Program-made: the position numbers and the translations under genes
The notes under the pieces: model-generated
Database searches by the model: none
What the model was told of the DNA's origin: nothing
The model's input: only the letters and a program-made list of their open reading frames with translations
Origin: Streptomyces sp. NRRL S-337
GTDB taxonomy: Bacteria > Actinomycetota > Actinomycetes > Streptomycetales > Streptomycetaceae
Assembly: GCF_000720175.1 (NCBI RefSeq)
Contig: NZ_JOIX01000043.1
Coordinates: 1 to 58,851 of the forward strand
DNA: 58,851 bases
Reading direction: 5' to 3'
In this document: piece by piece, positions 39,608-47,997 of the stretch
Numbering within the stretch: the stretch's first letter is position 1
Layout: every line of letters begins with the position of its first letter

Positions 39608-41659
39608 CTACTTCTTGGTCGCCGTCTTCTCCTTCTTCGGCTGGGTGACCGGGCCGCGGCGAACCGCGCCCGGGGCGTTCCACTCGGCGCGCTTGCGGGC
39701 GCGCAGCTTGGCGGCCTCGGAGGAGTCCAGCTGCCAGGGCACGGAGGTGACCATGACGCCGGGGGTGAAGAGGAGGCGGCCCTTGAGGCGGAGGGCGCTC
39801 TGGTTGTGCAGGAGGTGCTCGTACCAGTGGCCGACGACGTACTCCGGGATGTAGACGGAGACGGCGTCGCGCGGGCTCTCCCGGCGGAGCGACTTGACGT
39901 AGTCGATGATCGGGCGCGTGATCTCGCGGTAGGGCGAGGCCAGGACCTTGAGCGGCACCTCGATGCCGCGGCGCTCCCACTCCTCGCGCAGGGCCTTGGT
40001 GTCGGCCTGGTCGACGTCCACGCTGACCGCTTCGAGGGTGTCCGTGCGCATCAGCTTGGCGTAGTTCAGGGCGCGCAGGGTGGGCTTGTGCACCTTGGAG
40101 ACCAGGACGAGGGAGTGCACGCGGGAGGGGCGGGCGACGTCCTCGTCTGCGGTGTCCTCGGCGGCGATCTCGTCGGCGACCCGGTCGTAGTGGCGGCGGA
40201 TCGCGGTCATGGTGGCGAAGAAGATGACCATGCCGAGCAGGGCCACCCAGGCGCCGTGGGTGAACTTCGTCAGCAGGACGACGACGAGGACGAGCCCGGT
40301 GAAGAAGGCGCCGAAGGCGTTGATCGCCCGGGAGCGGTGCATCCGGTGGCGCTTGGCCGGGTCCTTCTCGGTGAGCAGGTGGCGGTTCCAGTGGCGGACC
40401 ATGCCGGTCTGGCTGAGCGTGAAGGAGACGAAGACGCCGACGATGTAGAGCTGGATGAGGCGGGTGGAGTCCGCGCCGTAGAGGTAGACGAGGACCGCGG
40501 CGGCACCGGCCAGCAGCACGATGCCGTTGGAGAAGGCCAGCCGGTCACCGCGGGTGTGCAGCTGCCGCGGCAGGTAGCGGTCCTGGGCCAGGATCGAGCC
40601 GAGCAGCGGGAAGCCGTTGTAGGCGGTGTTGGCGGCCAGGAACAGGACCAGCGCGGTGGCGGCGGCCAGGACGACGAAGAGGAAGCTGCCCTTGCCGAAG
40701 ACGGCCTCGGCGACCTGGGAGATCACCGGGTTCTGGGTGTAGCCGGAGCCCAGCGGCTTGCCGTTGTTGAGCAGGTCGGTGGCCGGGTTCTCGGCCATCC
40801 TGACCCGCGTCGTCATGGCCAGCGCGATGATGCCGCAGAACATGGTCACGGCCAGGCCGCCCATGAGGGCCAGCGTCGTGGCGGCGTTCTTCGACTTGGG
40901 CTTGCGGAAGGCCGGGACGCCGTTGGAGATCGCCTCGACACCGGTCAGCGCGGCACAGCCGGAGGAGAAGGCGCGCAGCAGCAGGAAGATCAGCGCGAAG
41001 CCGGCCAGACCGCCCTGTTCGGCGTGGATGGTGTAGTCGGCGGTGGGGGCCTTCATCGTGTCGCCCATGACCGCGGAGCGGATGACGCCCCAGATGATCA
41101 TGATGAAGACGCCGGCCACGAAGACGTACGTCGGGATCGCGAAGAGCTTGCCGGATTCCTTGACCCCGCGCAGGTTCATCAGGGTCAGCAGGACGATGAC
41201 GGCGATCGCACAGAGCGTTTTGTGCTCGACGACGAACGGGATCGCGGAGCCCAGGTTCTCGATGCCGGAGGAGATGGACACCGCGACGGTCAGCACGTAG
41301 TCGACGAGCAGGGCGCTGGCGACGGTGAGGCCGGCCTTGGGCCCGAGGTTGGTGGTGGCGACCTCGTAGTCACCGCCACCGCTCGGGTAGGCGTGCACGT
41401 TCTGCCGGTACGACGCGACGACGGTGAACATCAGCACCACGACCGCGACCGCGATCCAGGGGCTGAAGTGGTAGGCCGACACTCCCGCGACGGACAGGAC
41501 GAGCAGCACCTCGCCCGGCGCGTAGGCCACGGAGGAGAGCGGGTCGGAGGCGAAGACGGGGAGTGCGATGCGCTTGGGGAGCAGGGTCTCCCCGAGCCGG
41601 TCGCTGCGCAGTGCGCGCCCGATCAAGATCCGTTTGGGCACGTCGGTCAGTTTGGACAC
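39608..41659 (-). CDS. KimA-like APC-superfamily potassium importer
   Basis: A 683-residue permease of the KUP/KimA group. The first helix region SSVAYAPGEVLLVLSVAG, the loop YRQNVHAYPSGGGDYEVA and LLLRAFSSGCAALTGVEAISN match Bacillus subtilis KimA (YdaO) closely, including the cytoplasmic C-terminal half with its LLHNQSALRLKGRLLF block. KimA is a high-affinity proton-potassium symporter inhibited by c-di-AMP. GTG at 41659 has no clear Shine-Dalgarno; a TAGCAT box seven bases before it makes a leaderless message plausible. Orthologous by position to Rv2690c. A ydaO-type riboswitch is not seen. Confidence 0.85.
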   Translation of the reverse strand: MSKLTDVPKRILIGRALRSDRLGETLLPKRIALPVFASDPLSSVAYAPGEVLLVLSVAGVSAYHFSPWIAVAVVVLMFTVVASYRQNVHAYPSGGGDYEVATTNLGPKAGLTVASALLVDYVLTVAVSISSGIENLGSAIPFVVEHKTLCAIAVIVLLTLMNLRGVKESGKLFAIPTYVFVAGVFIMIIWGVIRSAVMGDTMKAPTADYTIHAEQGGLAGFALIFLLLRAFSSGCAALTGVEAISNGVPAFRKPKSKNAATTLALMGGLAVTMFCGIIALAMTTRVRMAENPATDLLNNGKPLGSGYTQNPVISQVAEAVFGKGSFLFVVLAAATALVLFLAANTAYNGFPLLGSILAQDRYLPRQLHTRGDRLAFSNGIVLLAGAAAVLVYLYGADSTRLIQLYIVGVFVSFTLSQTGMVRHWNRHLLTEKDPAKRHRMHRSRAINAFGAFFTGLVLVVVLLTKFTHGAWVALLGMVIFFATMTAIRRHYDRVADEIAAEDTADEDVARPSRVHSLVLVSKVHKPTLRALNYAKLMRTDTLEAVSVDVDQADTKALREEWERRGIEVPLKVLASPYREITRPIIDYVKSLRRESPRDAVSVYIPEYVVGHWYEHLLHNQSALRLKGRLLFTPGVMVTSVPWQLDSSEAAKLRARKRAEWNAPGAVRRGPVTQPKKEKTATKK

Positions 41660-41810
41660 GCAGAGGATGCTAAGGCTTGGTCAAGCCGCCTGCCCACCCG
41701 CCACCCGCACGGGGGAGCAACCCGCCGTGGCGCGGACCACACCGGGCCAGGTCGTGAGCGGTCCCAACTCCCGTGCCTGCACAGGATCCGCACGTCGTAC
41801 GCACAGCACA

Positions 41811-41836
41811 CCCGCCGGGCCCGGGGTGCCGGCGGG
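41811..41836 (-). terminator. Hairpin after the two-RCK protein gene
   Basis: CCCGCCGG and CCGGCGGG pair around a ten-base loop downstream of the stop at 41913. Confidence 0.6.
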
Positions 41837-41912
41837 CTTTCGTGGCCTTCGTCACGTGGGGCGAAGCCGGTCGCGAGCGCTCCGCCGCGCGCCACGCTCC
41901 GTCTGCCCGTCG

Positions 41913-44099
41913 TCACGCCGAGCCGCTCGCCGCTCCCCCGGCGCGTGCCGTGGCCGCCGGTCCGGGGCCGGACGGGCGGGGGCGCCGGGAGTGCAGGGCG
42001 CCCAGGCCCTCGCGGGTGGCGACCAGCAGCACCCGGTCCTGGGGCCGCAGGACGTAGCCGTCGCCCAGCTCGTGGGCGAGATGGGCCGGCTCGCGCTCGG
42101 CGGGCGGCGTCGGTGCGGCGGCCGTGGCGTTCGGGTCCGGGTCGTCGGGGGCCGAGGTGTCGACCGCCAGCACCCGCAGCCGGCCCGGCCGGCGGACCTC
42201 GCCGACCGTGCGGCCCTCCAGCGCGGCGTGCCCGCGGACCCCGACCCGGGCGACCAGCACCACCCGGCGTTCGACCGGGATCGCCCCCAGGATCTGCCGT
42301 CCCATCATGGCGCCGGCGAAGGCGGGCGCGGCCAGGAAGGAGACGCTGCGGCTGCGGGTCAGCGCCCGGGGGTGGGCGGCGCGCAGGGTGCGGTAGACGG
42401 CGGTGGCGAAGCGGTCGTCGAACAGCCGGAGGGTCACCCGAAGCTGCGGGGTGACCGAGCGGGCGTAGAGGGCGGCCTCCAGGTTGGTGGTGTCCTCACT
42501 GGTCAGCGCGAGCAGGCCGGACGCCCGCCCGATCATCGCGGCCTCCAGGACGCCTTCGTGGGTGACGTCCCCGAGGACGGTCGGCACCCGCAGCCGCCGG
42601 GCCAGTGCGAGCCCCCGCGCGTCCGGGTCCGCCTCGATGCACACGACGGGGATGCCCATCTCGTGCAGCCGGGCCAGCACCCGGGTGCCGACCTTGCCGA
42701 GGCCCAGCAGCACCACGTGGCCCGACAGCCCGCGCGGCGGCCGGCGCAGTGCCGAGGCGCTGCGGAACGTGCCCAGCCCCTCGAACGCCGCGGCGACCAG
42801 CACCGGCAGCAGCAACAGGCCGGTCAGCCCGGAGAGCAGTTGGATGATCTTGCGGGGCAGCGGTTCGCCGAGCGCCGGGTCGTTGATCGCGAAGAGGTCC
42901 AGCAGCGTGAGGTAGGTGGCGTGCAGCGGGTCCTCGCCGGTGGTGAGCGAGGAGGCGACGGCCAGGGCCAGCACCGCGCCGACGATGCCGGCCAGCGACC
43001 AGCGCAGCCGTCGGGAGAACAGCGAGGCGAGCGGGGCGCCGCGGCCGCGCAGCCCTCGCCGGCGCACCGGCCGCCCCGCGCCCGTACCCGCGGAAGGATC
43101 CGCACCCGTGGAGGAGCCCGGACCCGTGGAGGAGCCCGTGCCCGTATAGGAGACGGTCTCCAGGACGATGCGGGCCCGGCCGGTGGCGGCCTCGGCCGCC
43201 TCGTCGTCCGGCAGCAGCACCGGCCCCTCGTCCGGCAGGGCGCCCGAACTCGGCATTCCCTCAAGGGAGTTGGCGGCAGCGGGCGTACGCGGGACGGTAA
43301 AGGAGTCGGAGCCCCCGGCCGCTTCCGGGTCGCCGGCGGAGGCCGGGAGCACCGCCAGCGTGCACAGCTCCGGGTCCCCGGACCGGCCGGCCTGCACCGG
43401 CGTACGTTCCACGGCGCGCAGCAGCAGCCCGTCCGCCTCGATGACCTTGCTGGTCCCGGCGACCGCGGTGGCGACCAGCGCGGGGGCCACGGTGTCGGCG
43501 TCGGACAGCACGGTCGTCGAGGTATCGATCCCGGCCGGACCGTCGACGAGCCCGGCGGGCCCGTCCACACCGGCACCCAGGGCGGCGACCGCCGCGGCCT
43601 GATCGAGCAGCTCCTCCAGGTGCTGGCCGAGTTTGCGGTTGTAGAGGCGGATGACCAGCCGCAGCCGGGGATTGAGCCGGCGGGCCCGCAGCGCGGCGTG
43701 GATGTTGAGCTCATCGTCGTCGTAGACCAGGGCCAGCGCCTCCGCACCGGCGATGTCCGCCTCGATGAGCGCGGCGTCGTCCGGCTGTGCGGCCTCCAGG
43801 ATCCGCAGCGGCTCGGGCGGCGGTTCGGGGCCCTCGCCGGGCGGCTCCGCGGGCAGCGCGGTCCGCGTCACCGCCGCCGACACCCGGCCGAGCAGTGCAC
43901 CGGCCCGGCCCAGCGGGCTGGCCGGCGGCGGGATCCGCGGCCGGTGCGGCTCGCGGGCGGAGGGGGTCACCAGCGTCACCCGTTCGCCGTAGACGTCCCG
44001 GAGCTCGGCGGCGAGCCGGTGGGCGAGCGCATCATCGCCGCAGACCACCATGTGCGGGGCGGCAGAGCCCTGTTGGGGCTGGAGAGGCAGGTTGGGCAC
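41913..44099 (-). CDS. Two-RCK membrane protein, channel-like, without a canonical selectivity filter
   Basis: A 728-residue protein. An N-terminal TrkA-N (RCK) like domain is followed by a long low-complexity linker (about 230-355), then two transmembrane helices (around LAGIVGAVLALAVASSL and LSGLTGLLLLPVLVAAAF) with a re-entrant-like segment between them. A second RCK domain with GLGKVG and a C-terminal RCK_C end complete it. The layout is that of a 2TM ligand-gated potassium channel, but no TVGYG filter is present; the loop reads YLTLLDLFAIND. It lies between the KimA-like importer and ceoB. It may sense NAD(H) or c-di-AMP. The start is GTG. Confidence 0.8.
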   Translation of the reverse strand: MPNLPLQPQQGSAAPHMVVCGDDALAHRLAAELRDVYGERVTLVTPSAREPHRPRIPPPASPLGRAGALLGRVSAAVTRTALPAEPPGEGPEPPPEPLRILEAAQPDDAALIEADIAGAEALALVYDDDELNIHAALRARRLNPRLRLVIRLYNRKLGQHLEELLDQAAAVAALGAGVDGPAGLVDGPAGIDTSTTVLSDADTVAPALVATAVAGTSKVIEADGLLLRAVERTPVQAGRSGDPELCTLAVLPASAGDPEAAGGSDSFTVPRTPAAANSLEGMPSSGALPDEGPVLLPDDEAAEAATGRARIVLETVSYTGTGSSTGPGSSTGADPSAGTGAGRPVRRRGLRGRGAPLASLFSRRLRWSLAGIVGAVLALAVASSLTTGEDPLHATYLTLLDLFAINDPALGEPLPRKIIQLLSGLTGLLLLPVLVAAAFEGLGTFRSASALRRPPRGLSGHVVLLGLGKVGTRVLARLHEMGIPVVCIEADPDARGLALARRLRVPTVLGDVTHEGVLEAAMIGRASGLLALTSEDTTNLEAALYARSVTPQLRVTLRLFDDRFATAVYRTLRAAHPRALTRSRSVSFLAAPAFAGAMMGRQILGAIPVERRVVLVARVGVRGHAALEGRTVGEVRRPGRLRVLAVDTSAPDDPDPNATAAAPTPPAEREPAHLAHELGDGYVLRPQDRVLLVATREGLGALHSRRPRPSGPGPAATARAGGAASGSA

Positions 44100-44381
44100 A
44101 CCACGTAGCGTGCCTTACCGGCGGCGGGCGGCGCAGCCCGGCGCGGGAGGCCGTCGCTCCGCCCGGCCGATGAGCCCCCAGCTGGTGCCTACCGCGCCCC
44201 CTACAGGAGCCGCTGTTGCGGCTACGGTTGTACCGGACCACCGGTGCGACCAGCGTGCCCGTTGCCGCACCCGGTCCGTATCGCGAGCTGTGGCTTCGTG
44301 TCGCCGGTACTGGGAGAAGGAAGTAGTGAGCAGGGTGTTTGTGCAGGTCAGCGCGCTAGTACAGGGCACGGGGTAATCAGC

Positions 44382-45050
44382 ATGCACATCGTCATCATGG
44401 GGTGCGGGCGGGTCGGATCCGCGCTCGCGCAGACCCTGGAGAGCCAGGGCCACACCATCGCGGTGGTCGATCAGGACCCGACCGCCTTCCGCCGCCTGGG
44501 CTCGTCCTTCGGCGGCCGCCGGGTGACCGGCGTCGGCTTCGACCAGGACACCCTGCGGGAGGCCGGTATCGAGGAGGCGGGCGCCTTCGCGGCCGTCTCC
44601 AGCGGTGACAACTCCAACATCATCGCCGCCCGGGTGGCCCGCGAGATGTTCGGGGTGGAGAACGTCGCGGCCCGGATCTACGACCCGCGCCGCGCCGAGG
44701 TCTACCAGCGGCTGGGCATCCCCACGGTCGCCACCGTCCGCTGGACGGCCGACCAGATGCTGCGCCGGCTGCTGCCGTCGGGCGCCGAGCCGCTGTGGCG
44801 GGACCCCAGCGGCGGCGTCCAGCTCGCCGAGGTGCACACCGCCCCGGCCTGGGTCGGCCACAAGATCAGCAAGCTGCAGGAGGAGACCGGCGTACGCGTC
44901 GCCTTCCTCACCCGGCTGGGCGAGTCGATGCTGCCGACCTCCCAGACGGTGCTGCAGGAAGGCGACCTGGTGCACGTCATGATGCGCACCGACGAGGTCG
45001 AGAAGGTCGAGGCGGCATTCGCCACGGGTCCCGAGGAGGCGCACGCATGA
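44382..45050 (+). CDS. ceoB: TrkA/RCK potassium uptake regulatory protein, CeoB type
   Basis: A 222-residue cytosolic RCK protein: an N-terminal Rossmann domain with MGCGRVGSALAQ and acidic VVDQDP for NAD binding, and a C-terminal RCK_C domain. In Trk/Ktr systems such subunits gate the membrane protein; RCK_C domains are also c-di-AMP targets. ATG at 44382 is used; the longer frame upstream is not supported. The stop overlaps ceoC by four bases. Orthologous by position to Rv2691. No TrkH-type membrane subunit is nearby, so the KimA-like importer or the two-RCK protein are candidate partners. Confidence 0.9.
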   Translation: MHIVIMGCGRVGSALAQTLESQGHTIAVVDQDPTAFRRLGSSFGGRRVTGVGFDQDTLREAGIEEAGAFAAVSSGDNSNIIAARVAREMFGVENVAARIYDPRRAEVYQRLGIPTVATVRWTADQMLRRLLPSGAEPLWRDPSGGVQLAEVHTAPAWVGHKISKLQEETGVRVAFLTRLGESMLPTSQTVLQEGDLVHVMMRTDEVEKVEAAFATGPEEAHA

Positions 45051-45724
45051 GGGTCGCAATTGCGGGCGCGGGCGCGGTGGGCCGTTCCATCGCGGGCGAG
45101 CTCCTGGAGAACGGGCACGAGATCCTGCTCATCGACAAGGCGCCGACCGCCATCTCGGTCGAGCGGGTGCCGCTCGCGGAGTGGCTGCTGGCCGACGCCT
45201 GCGAGATCACCTCGCTCGACGAGGCCGCGCTGCAGCGCTGCAACGTCGTCATCGCGGCGACCGGCGACGACAAGGTCAACCTCGTCGTCTCCCTGCTCGC
45301 CAAGACCGAGTACGGCGTGCCGCGGGTGGTTGCCCGGGTCAACAACCCGAAGAACGAGTGGCTGTTCAACGAGTCCTGGGGCGTCGACGTCGCGGTCTCC
45401 ACGCCGCGTCTGATGTCCGCCCTGGTCGAGGAGGCGGTCAGCGTCGGCGATCTGGTCCGGCTGCTGCGCTTCAGCCACGGCGACGCCAACCTCGTCGAGC
45501 TGACGCTGCCCCCGGAGGCCGCGCTGGCCGGCACCCGGGTCGGCGATGTGGCCTGGCCCGAGGACACCTCCCTGGTCACGATCATCCGCGGTACGCGGGT
45601 GCTCACGCCCAACAAGGAGGACGTCCTGGAGGCGGGCGACGAGCTGCTGTTCGTCGCGGCCCAGTCCCGTGAGGAGCAGCTGGAGGACCTGCTGTCGGTC
45701 CGGCGCGAGGACGCGGCGGGCTAG
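45047..45724 (+). CDS. ceoC: TrkA/RCK potassium uptake regulatory protein, CeoC type
   Basis: A 225-residue RCK protein, paralogous to CeoB. The nucleotide site reads AGAGAVGRSIAGELLENGH with LLIDKAP, so the acid that binds the ribose is kept; RCK_C follows (LTLPPEAALAGTRVGDV). ATG overlaps the ceoB stop. The two proteins probably form a hetero-oligomeric ring. A perfect palindromic terminator follows the stop. Confidence 0.9.
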   Translation: MRVAIAGAGAVGRSIAGELLENGHEILLIDKAPTAISVERVPLAEWLLADACEITSLDEAALQRCNVVIAATGDDKVNLVVSLLAKTEYGVPRVVARVNNPKNEWLFNESWGVDVAVSTPRLMSALVEEAVSVGDLVRLLRFSHGDANLVELTLPPEAALAGTRVGDVAWPEDTSLVTIIRGTRVLTPNKEDVLEAGDELLFVAAQSREEQLEDLLSVRREDAAG

Positions 45725-45772
45725 CGGGCCCGGTCGTACGGCCGGCACCCGGCTTACGGCACGAGCACGGAC

Positions 45773-45808
45773 GAAGGGCGCTCCCGGAGATCTCCGGGAG
45801 CGCCCTTC
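45773..45808. terminator. Perfect palindromic bidirectional terminator
   Basis: GAAGGGCGCTCCCGGAGA is followed at once by its exact complement, 36 bases in all, between the convergent stop codons of ceoC and the DUF3159 gene. A-rich and T-rich ends suit both strands. Confidence 0.88.
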
Positions 45809-45834
45809 GTCGCATGCGGGAGCGGAAGCCGTGG

Positions 45835-46659
45835 CTAGGACTCGCGGCGGTGGCGGCCCGTCGTCGACCCGCCGCCGTCCTTCGCCAGTGCCGCCTTGCC
45901 TTCCTGCTCAGCCAGCTCGGCCGCCTCCATCTCGGCGAAGACGTCGATCGGCGGCGGCGCCTTCACCAGGAAGACCCAGGTCAGATAGACCGCGAGCAGG
46001 AACGGCGGGATCTTCAGCGCGATCAGCACCCAGCCGAGCTGGGTGGTGTCCGCCCACCAGTACAGCGGGAAGAGGATCGCGCACTTGCCGAGCAGGATCA
46101 GTCCCCAGGCCCAGCTGGCCTTGGCGTACGCCTTCTTCCGGCCGGGGTTGCGGGTGCGCCAGGAGAGGTTCTCCTTGAAGACCGGGCCCAGGATCAGGCC
46201 GATCAGCGGCACGCCGGCGAGCGTCGTGACCATGTAGGCCACGGCCAGGCCGAGGGTGTAGAGCATGCCGGGCAGGTAGAAGTCCTTGGCGTTGCCGGTC
46301 ATCATCGCGAAGACCACGCCGAAGGCCACACCGAAGACCCCGCCGAAGGCGTGCTTGACGGTGTCCTTGCGGACCAGGCGGACGGCCGCCAGCACCAGCG
46401 AGACGGCCAGCGCGGCGATCGCCGAGACGTGCAGGTCCTTGTTGACCGTGAAGATCGCGACGAACAGCAGGCCGGGGAGCACCGTCTCCACCAGGCCCCG
46501 CACCCCGCCGAACGCCTCGAACAGCGCCGCCTCGGTCACCTCCCGGCCGGCTCCGCCACCGTCGTCCGGCGGGGCCGGGGCGGCGGGGGCGGGGTCGGTG
46601 CCGGGGGTGGCACCGGCGGCGGCGTGCGGATCGGTGGTCGGTCGGTCGTAAGACGGCAC
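45835..46659 (-). CDS. DUF3159 membrane protein
   Basis: A 274-residue actinobacterial membrane protein of unknown function. A proline- and alanine-rich acidic N-terminus (1-40) precedes about six helices, with conserved KAFGGVFGVAFG-like and NPGRKKAYAKASWAWGLIL segments. Orthologous by position to Rv2693c. ATG at 46659 lies three bases after the OB-fold gene stop, so the two are co-transcribed. Confidence 0.88.
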   Translation of the reverse strand: MPSYDRPTTDPHAAAGATPGTDPAPAAPAPPDDGGGAGREVTEAALFEAFGGVRGLVETVLPGLLFVAIFTVNKDLHVSAIAALAVSLVLAAVRLVRKDTVKHAFGGVFGVAFGVVFAMMTGNAKDFYLPGMLYTLGLAVAYMVTTLAGVPLIGLILGPVFKENLSWRTRNPGRKKAYAKASWAWGLILLGKCAILFPLYWWADTTQLGWVLIALKIPPFLLAVYLTWVFLVKAPPPIDVFAEMEAAELAEQEGKAALAKDGGGSTTGRHRRES

Positions 46660-46662
46660 CGG

Positions 46663-47061
46663 CTACTCCTGTCCGAGCGGTCGGAGTTCGTACTTCGGAT
46701 TGAAGAGCACCCGGCGTCCGTGACTCAGCGAGATCCGGCCCGAGGCGATGAGCTTACGGCCCGGCTCGATCCCGACGATGGAGCGGCGGCCGAGCCACAC
46801 CACGTCGAGCGCGGCGGAGCCGTCGAACAGCTCCGCCTCCAGCGCGGGCACACCGGCGCGCGGCCGCAGCGTGACATGCCGCAGGGTGCCGGTGACCTTG
46901 ACTATCTGGCGGTCGTCGCAGTCGCAGATGCGGGTGCACCCCGCGTCCTCCGCGTCCTGCTGCAACTCGGCGGACTGCAGCTCCTCCTCGGAGGAGGACA
47001 GCCTGTCGAGCATCCGGCGAAAGCGACCGGCCGGCTTCTCGGATCGGGTCCCAGCACTCAT
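46663..47061 (-). CDS. OB-fold nucleic-acid-binding protein
   Basis: A 132-residue protein whose C-terminal two thirds form an OB fold (VKVTGTLRHVTLRPR, LDVVWLGRRSIVGIEPG, LISSGRI-like). A CTRICDCDDRQ segment before it contains two cysteines. The conserved neighbour DUF3159 is directly downstream, as with Rv2694c and Rv2693c. The ATG at 47061 gives the family length; the longer frame to 47415 is a shadow. Nucleic-acid binding is the family assumption, not shown. Confidence 0.88.
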   Translation of the reverse strand: MSAGTRSEKPAGRFRRMLDRLSSSEEELQSAELQQDAEDAGCTRICDCDDRQIVKVTGTLRHVTLRPRAGVPALEAELFDGSAALDVVWLGRRSIVGIEPGRKLIASGRISLSHGRRVLFNPKYELRPLGQE

Positions 47062-47204
47062 AAAGCCAGCGTACCGGTGCCCGGGTCCGCGGATCACGGT
47101 TGTCCACAGGGAGGTCTCGCCCCGCCTTCCCCGCTCGGCTTGGCCCTCCCCGCACGGTTCGGTCCTCCCCGCCCGGCCGGCTCCTCCCCGTCCACCCGCC
47201 CGGC

Positions 47205-47888
47205 TCACTGCTCGAAGCGGTACCCCATCCCCGGCTCGGTGATGAAGTGCTTCGGGTGCGAGGGGTCGCTCTCCAGCTTGCGGCGGAGCTGGGCCATGTA
47301 GACCCGCAGATAGTTCGTCTCGGTGCCGTAGGACGGGCCCCAGACCTCCTGGAGCAGCTGCTTCTGGCTGACCAGCCGGCCGGCGTTGCGGACCAGGACC
47401 TCCAGGAGGTGCCACTCGGTGGGCGTCAGGCGGATGTCCCGGCCGCCGCGGTTGACCTTCTTCGCGGCGAGGTCGACGGTGAAGCCCTCGGTCTCCACGA
47501 CCACGGCGGTGTCGGCCGGACCGGTCGGCTCGGCCCGGCGCACCGCCGCCCGCAACCGGGCCAGCAGCTCGTCCATGCCGAACGGCTTGGTGACGTAGTC
47601 GTCCGCGCCCGCGTCCAGCGCCTCCACCTTCTCGTCGGAGGTCTGCCGGGCGGAGAGCACCAGGATCGGCACCCGGGTCCAGCCCCGCAGCCCCTTGATC
47701 ACTTCGACGCCGTCCATATCGGGCAGGCCGAGGTCCAGGACGATGACGTCGGGGTGGCGGGCGGCGGCGAGCTTGAGGGCGGTGGCCCCGTCGGGGGCGG
47801 CGTCGACCTCGTACTTGCGCGCCTTCAGGTTGATCACGAGGGCGCGGACGATCTGCGGCTCGTCATCGACCACAAGCACCCGGTTCAC
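47205..47888 (-). CDS. kdpE: OmpR-family response regulator KdpE
   Basis: A 227-residue two-component response regulator. The receiver domain has the acidic pair VVDDE, the phosphorylation site Asp52 in VLDLGLPDMDG, and Lys in YVTKPF; a winged helix follows with RDIRLTPTEWHLLEVL and YLRVYMAQLRRKLE. KdpE activates kdpFABC when potassium is low. It is encoded 109 bases after the kinase gene kdpD. No intact kdpFABC operon is in the window, only a kdpB relic at 54 kb. Confidence 0.92.
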   Translation of the reverse strand: MNRVLVVDDEPQIVRALVINLKARKYEVDAAPDGATALKLAAARHPDVIVLDLGLPDMDGVEVIKGLRGWTRVPILVLSARQTSDEKVEALDAGADDYVTKPFGMDELLARLRAAVRRAEPTGPADTAVVVETEGFTVDLAAKKVNRGGRDIRLTPTEWHLLEVLVRNAGRLVSQKQLLQEVWGPSYGTETNYLRVYMAQLRRKLESDPSHPKHFITEPGMGYRFEQ

Positions 47889-47997
47889 TGGCGATCTCCT
47901 CGTGGTGTGGTGTCGTGACCCGGCGGGGCGGGGTCGGTGCGTTTCCCGGCGGGGCGGCGCGCGGGAGGTGGGGTGGAGGGCGGCGGTGGGGTCCGGC

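Noticed and set aside
41660..41912. Possible c-di-AMP (ydaO-type) riboswitch before the KimA-like gene
   Set aside because: The conserved riboswitch blocks are not recognisable, and the start codon appears compatible with a leaderless message.
38576..42454. Very long plus-strand open frame (1292 codons)
   Set aside because: It lies antisense to the methyltransferase, the KimA-like importer and the two-RCK gene, has arginine- and proline-rich composition, and shows no family motif. It is a shadow of high-GC codon bias.
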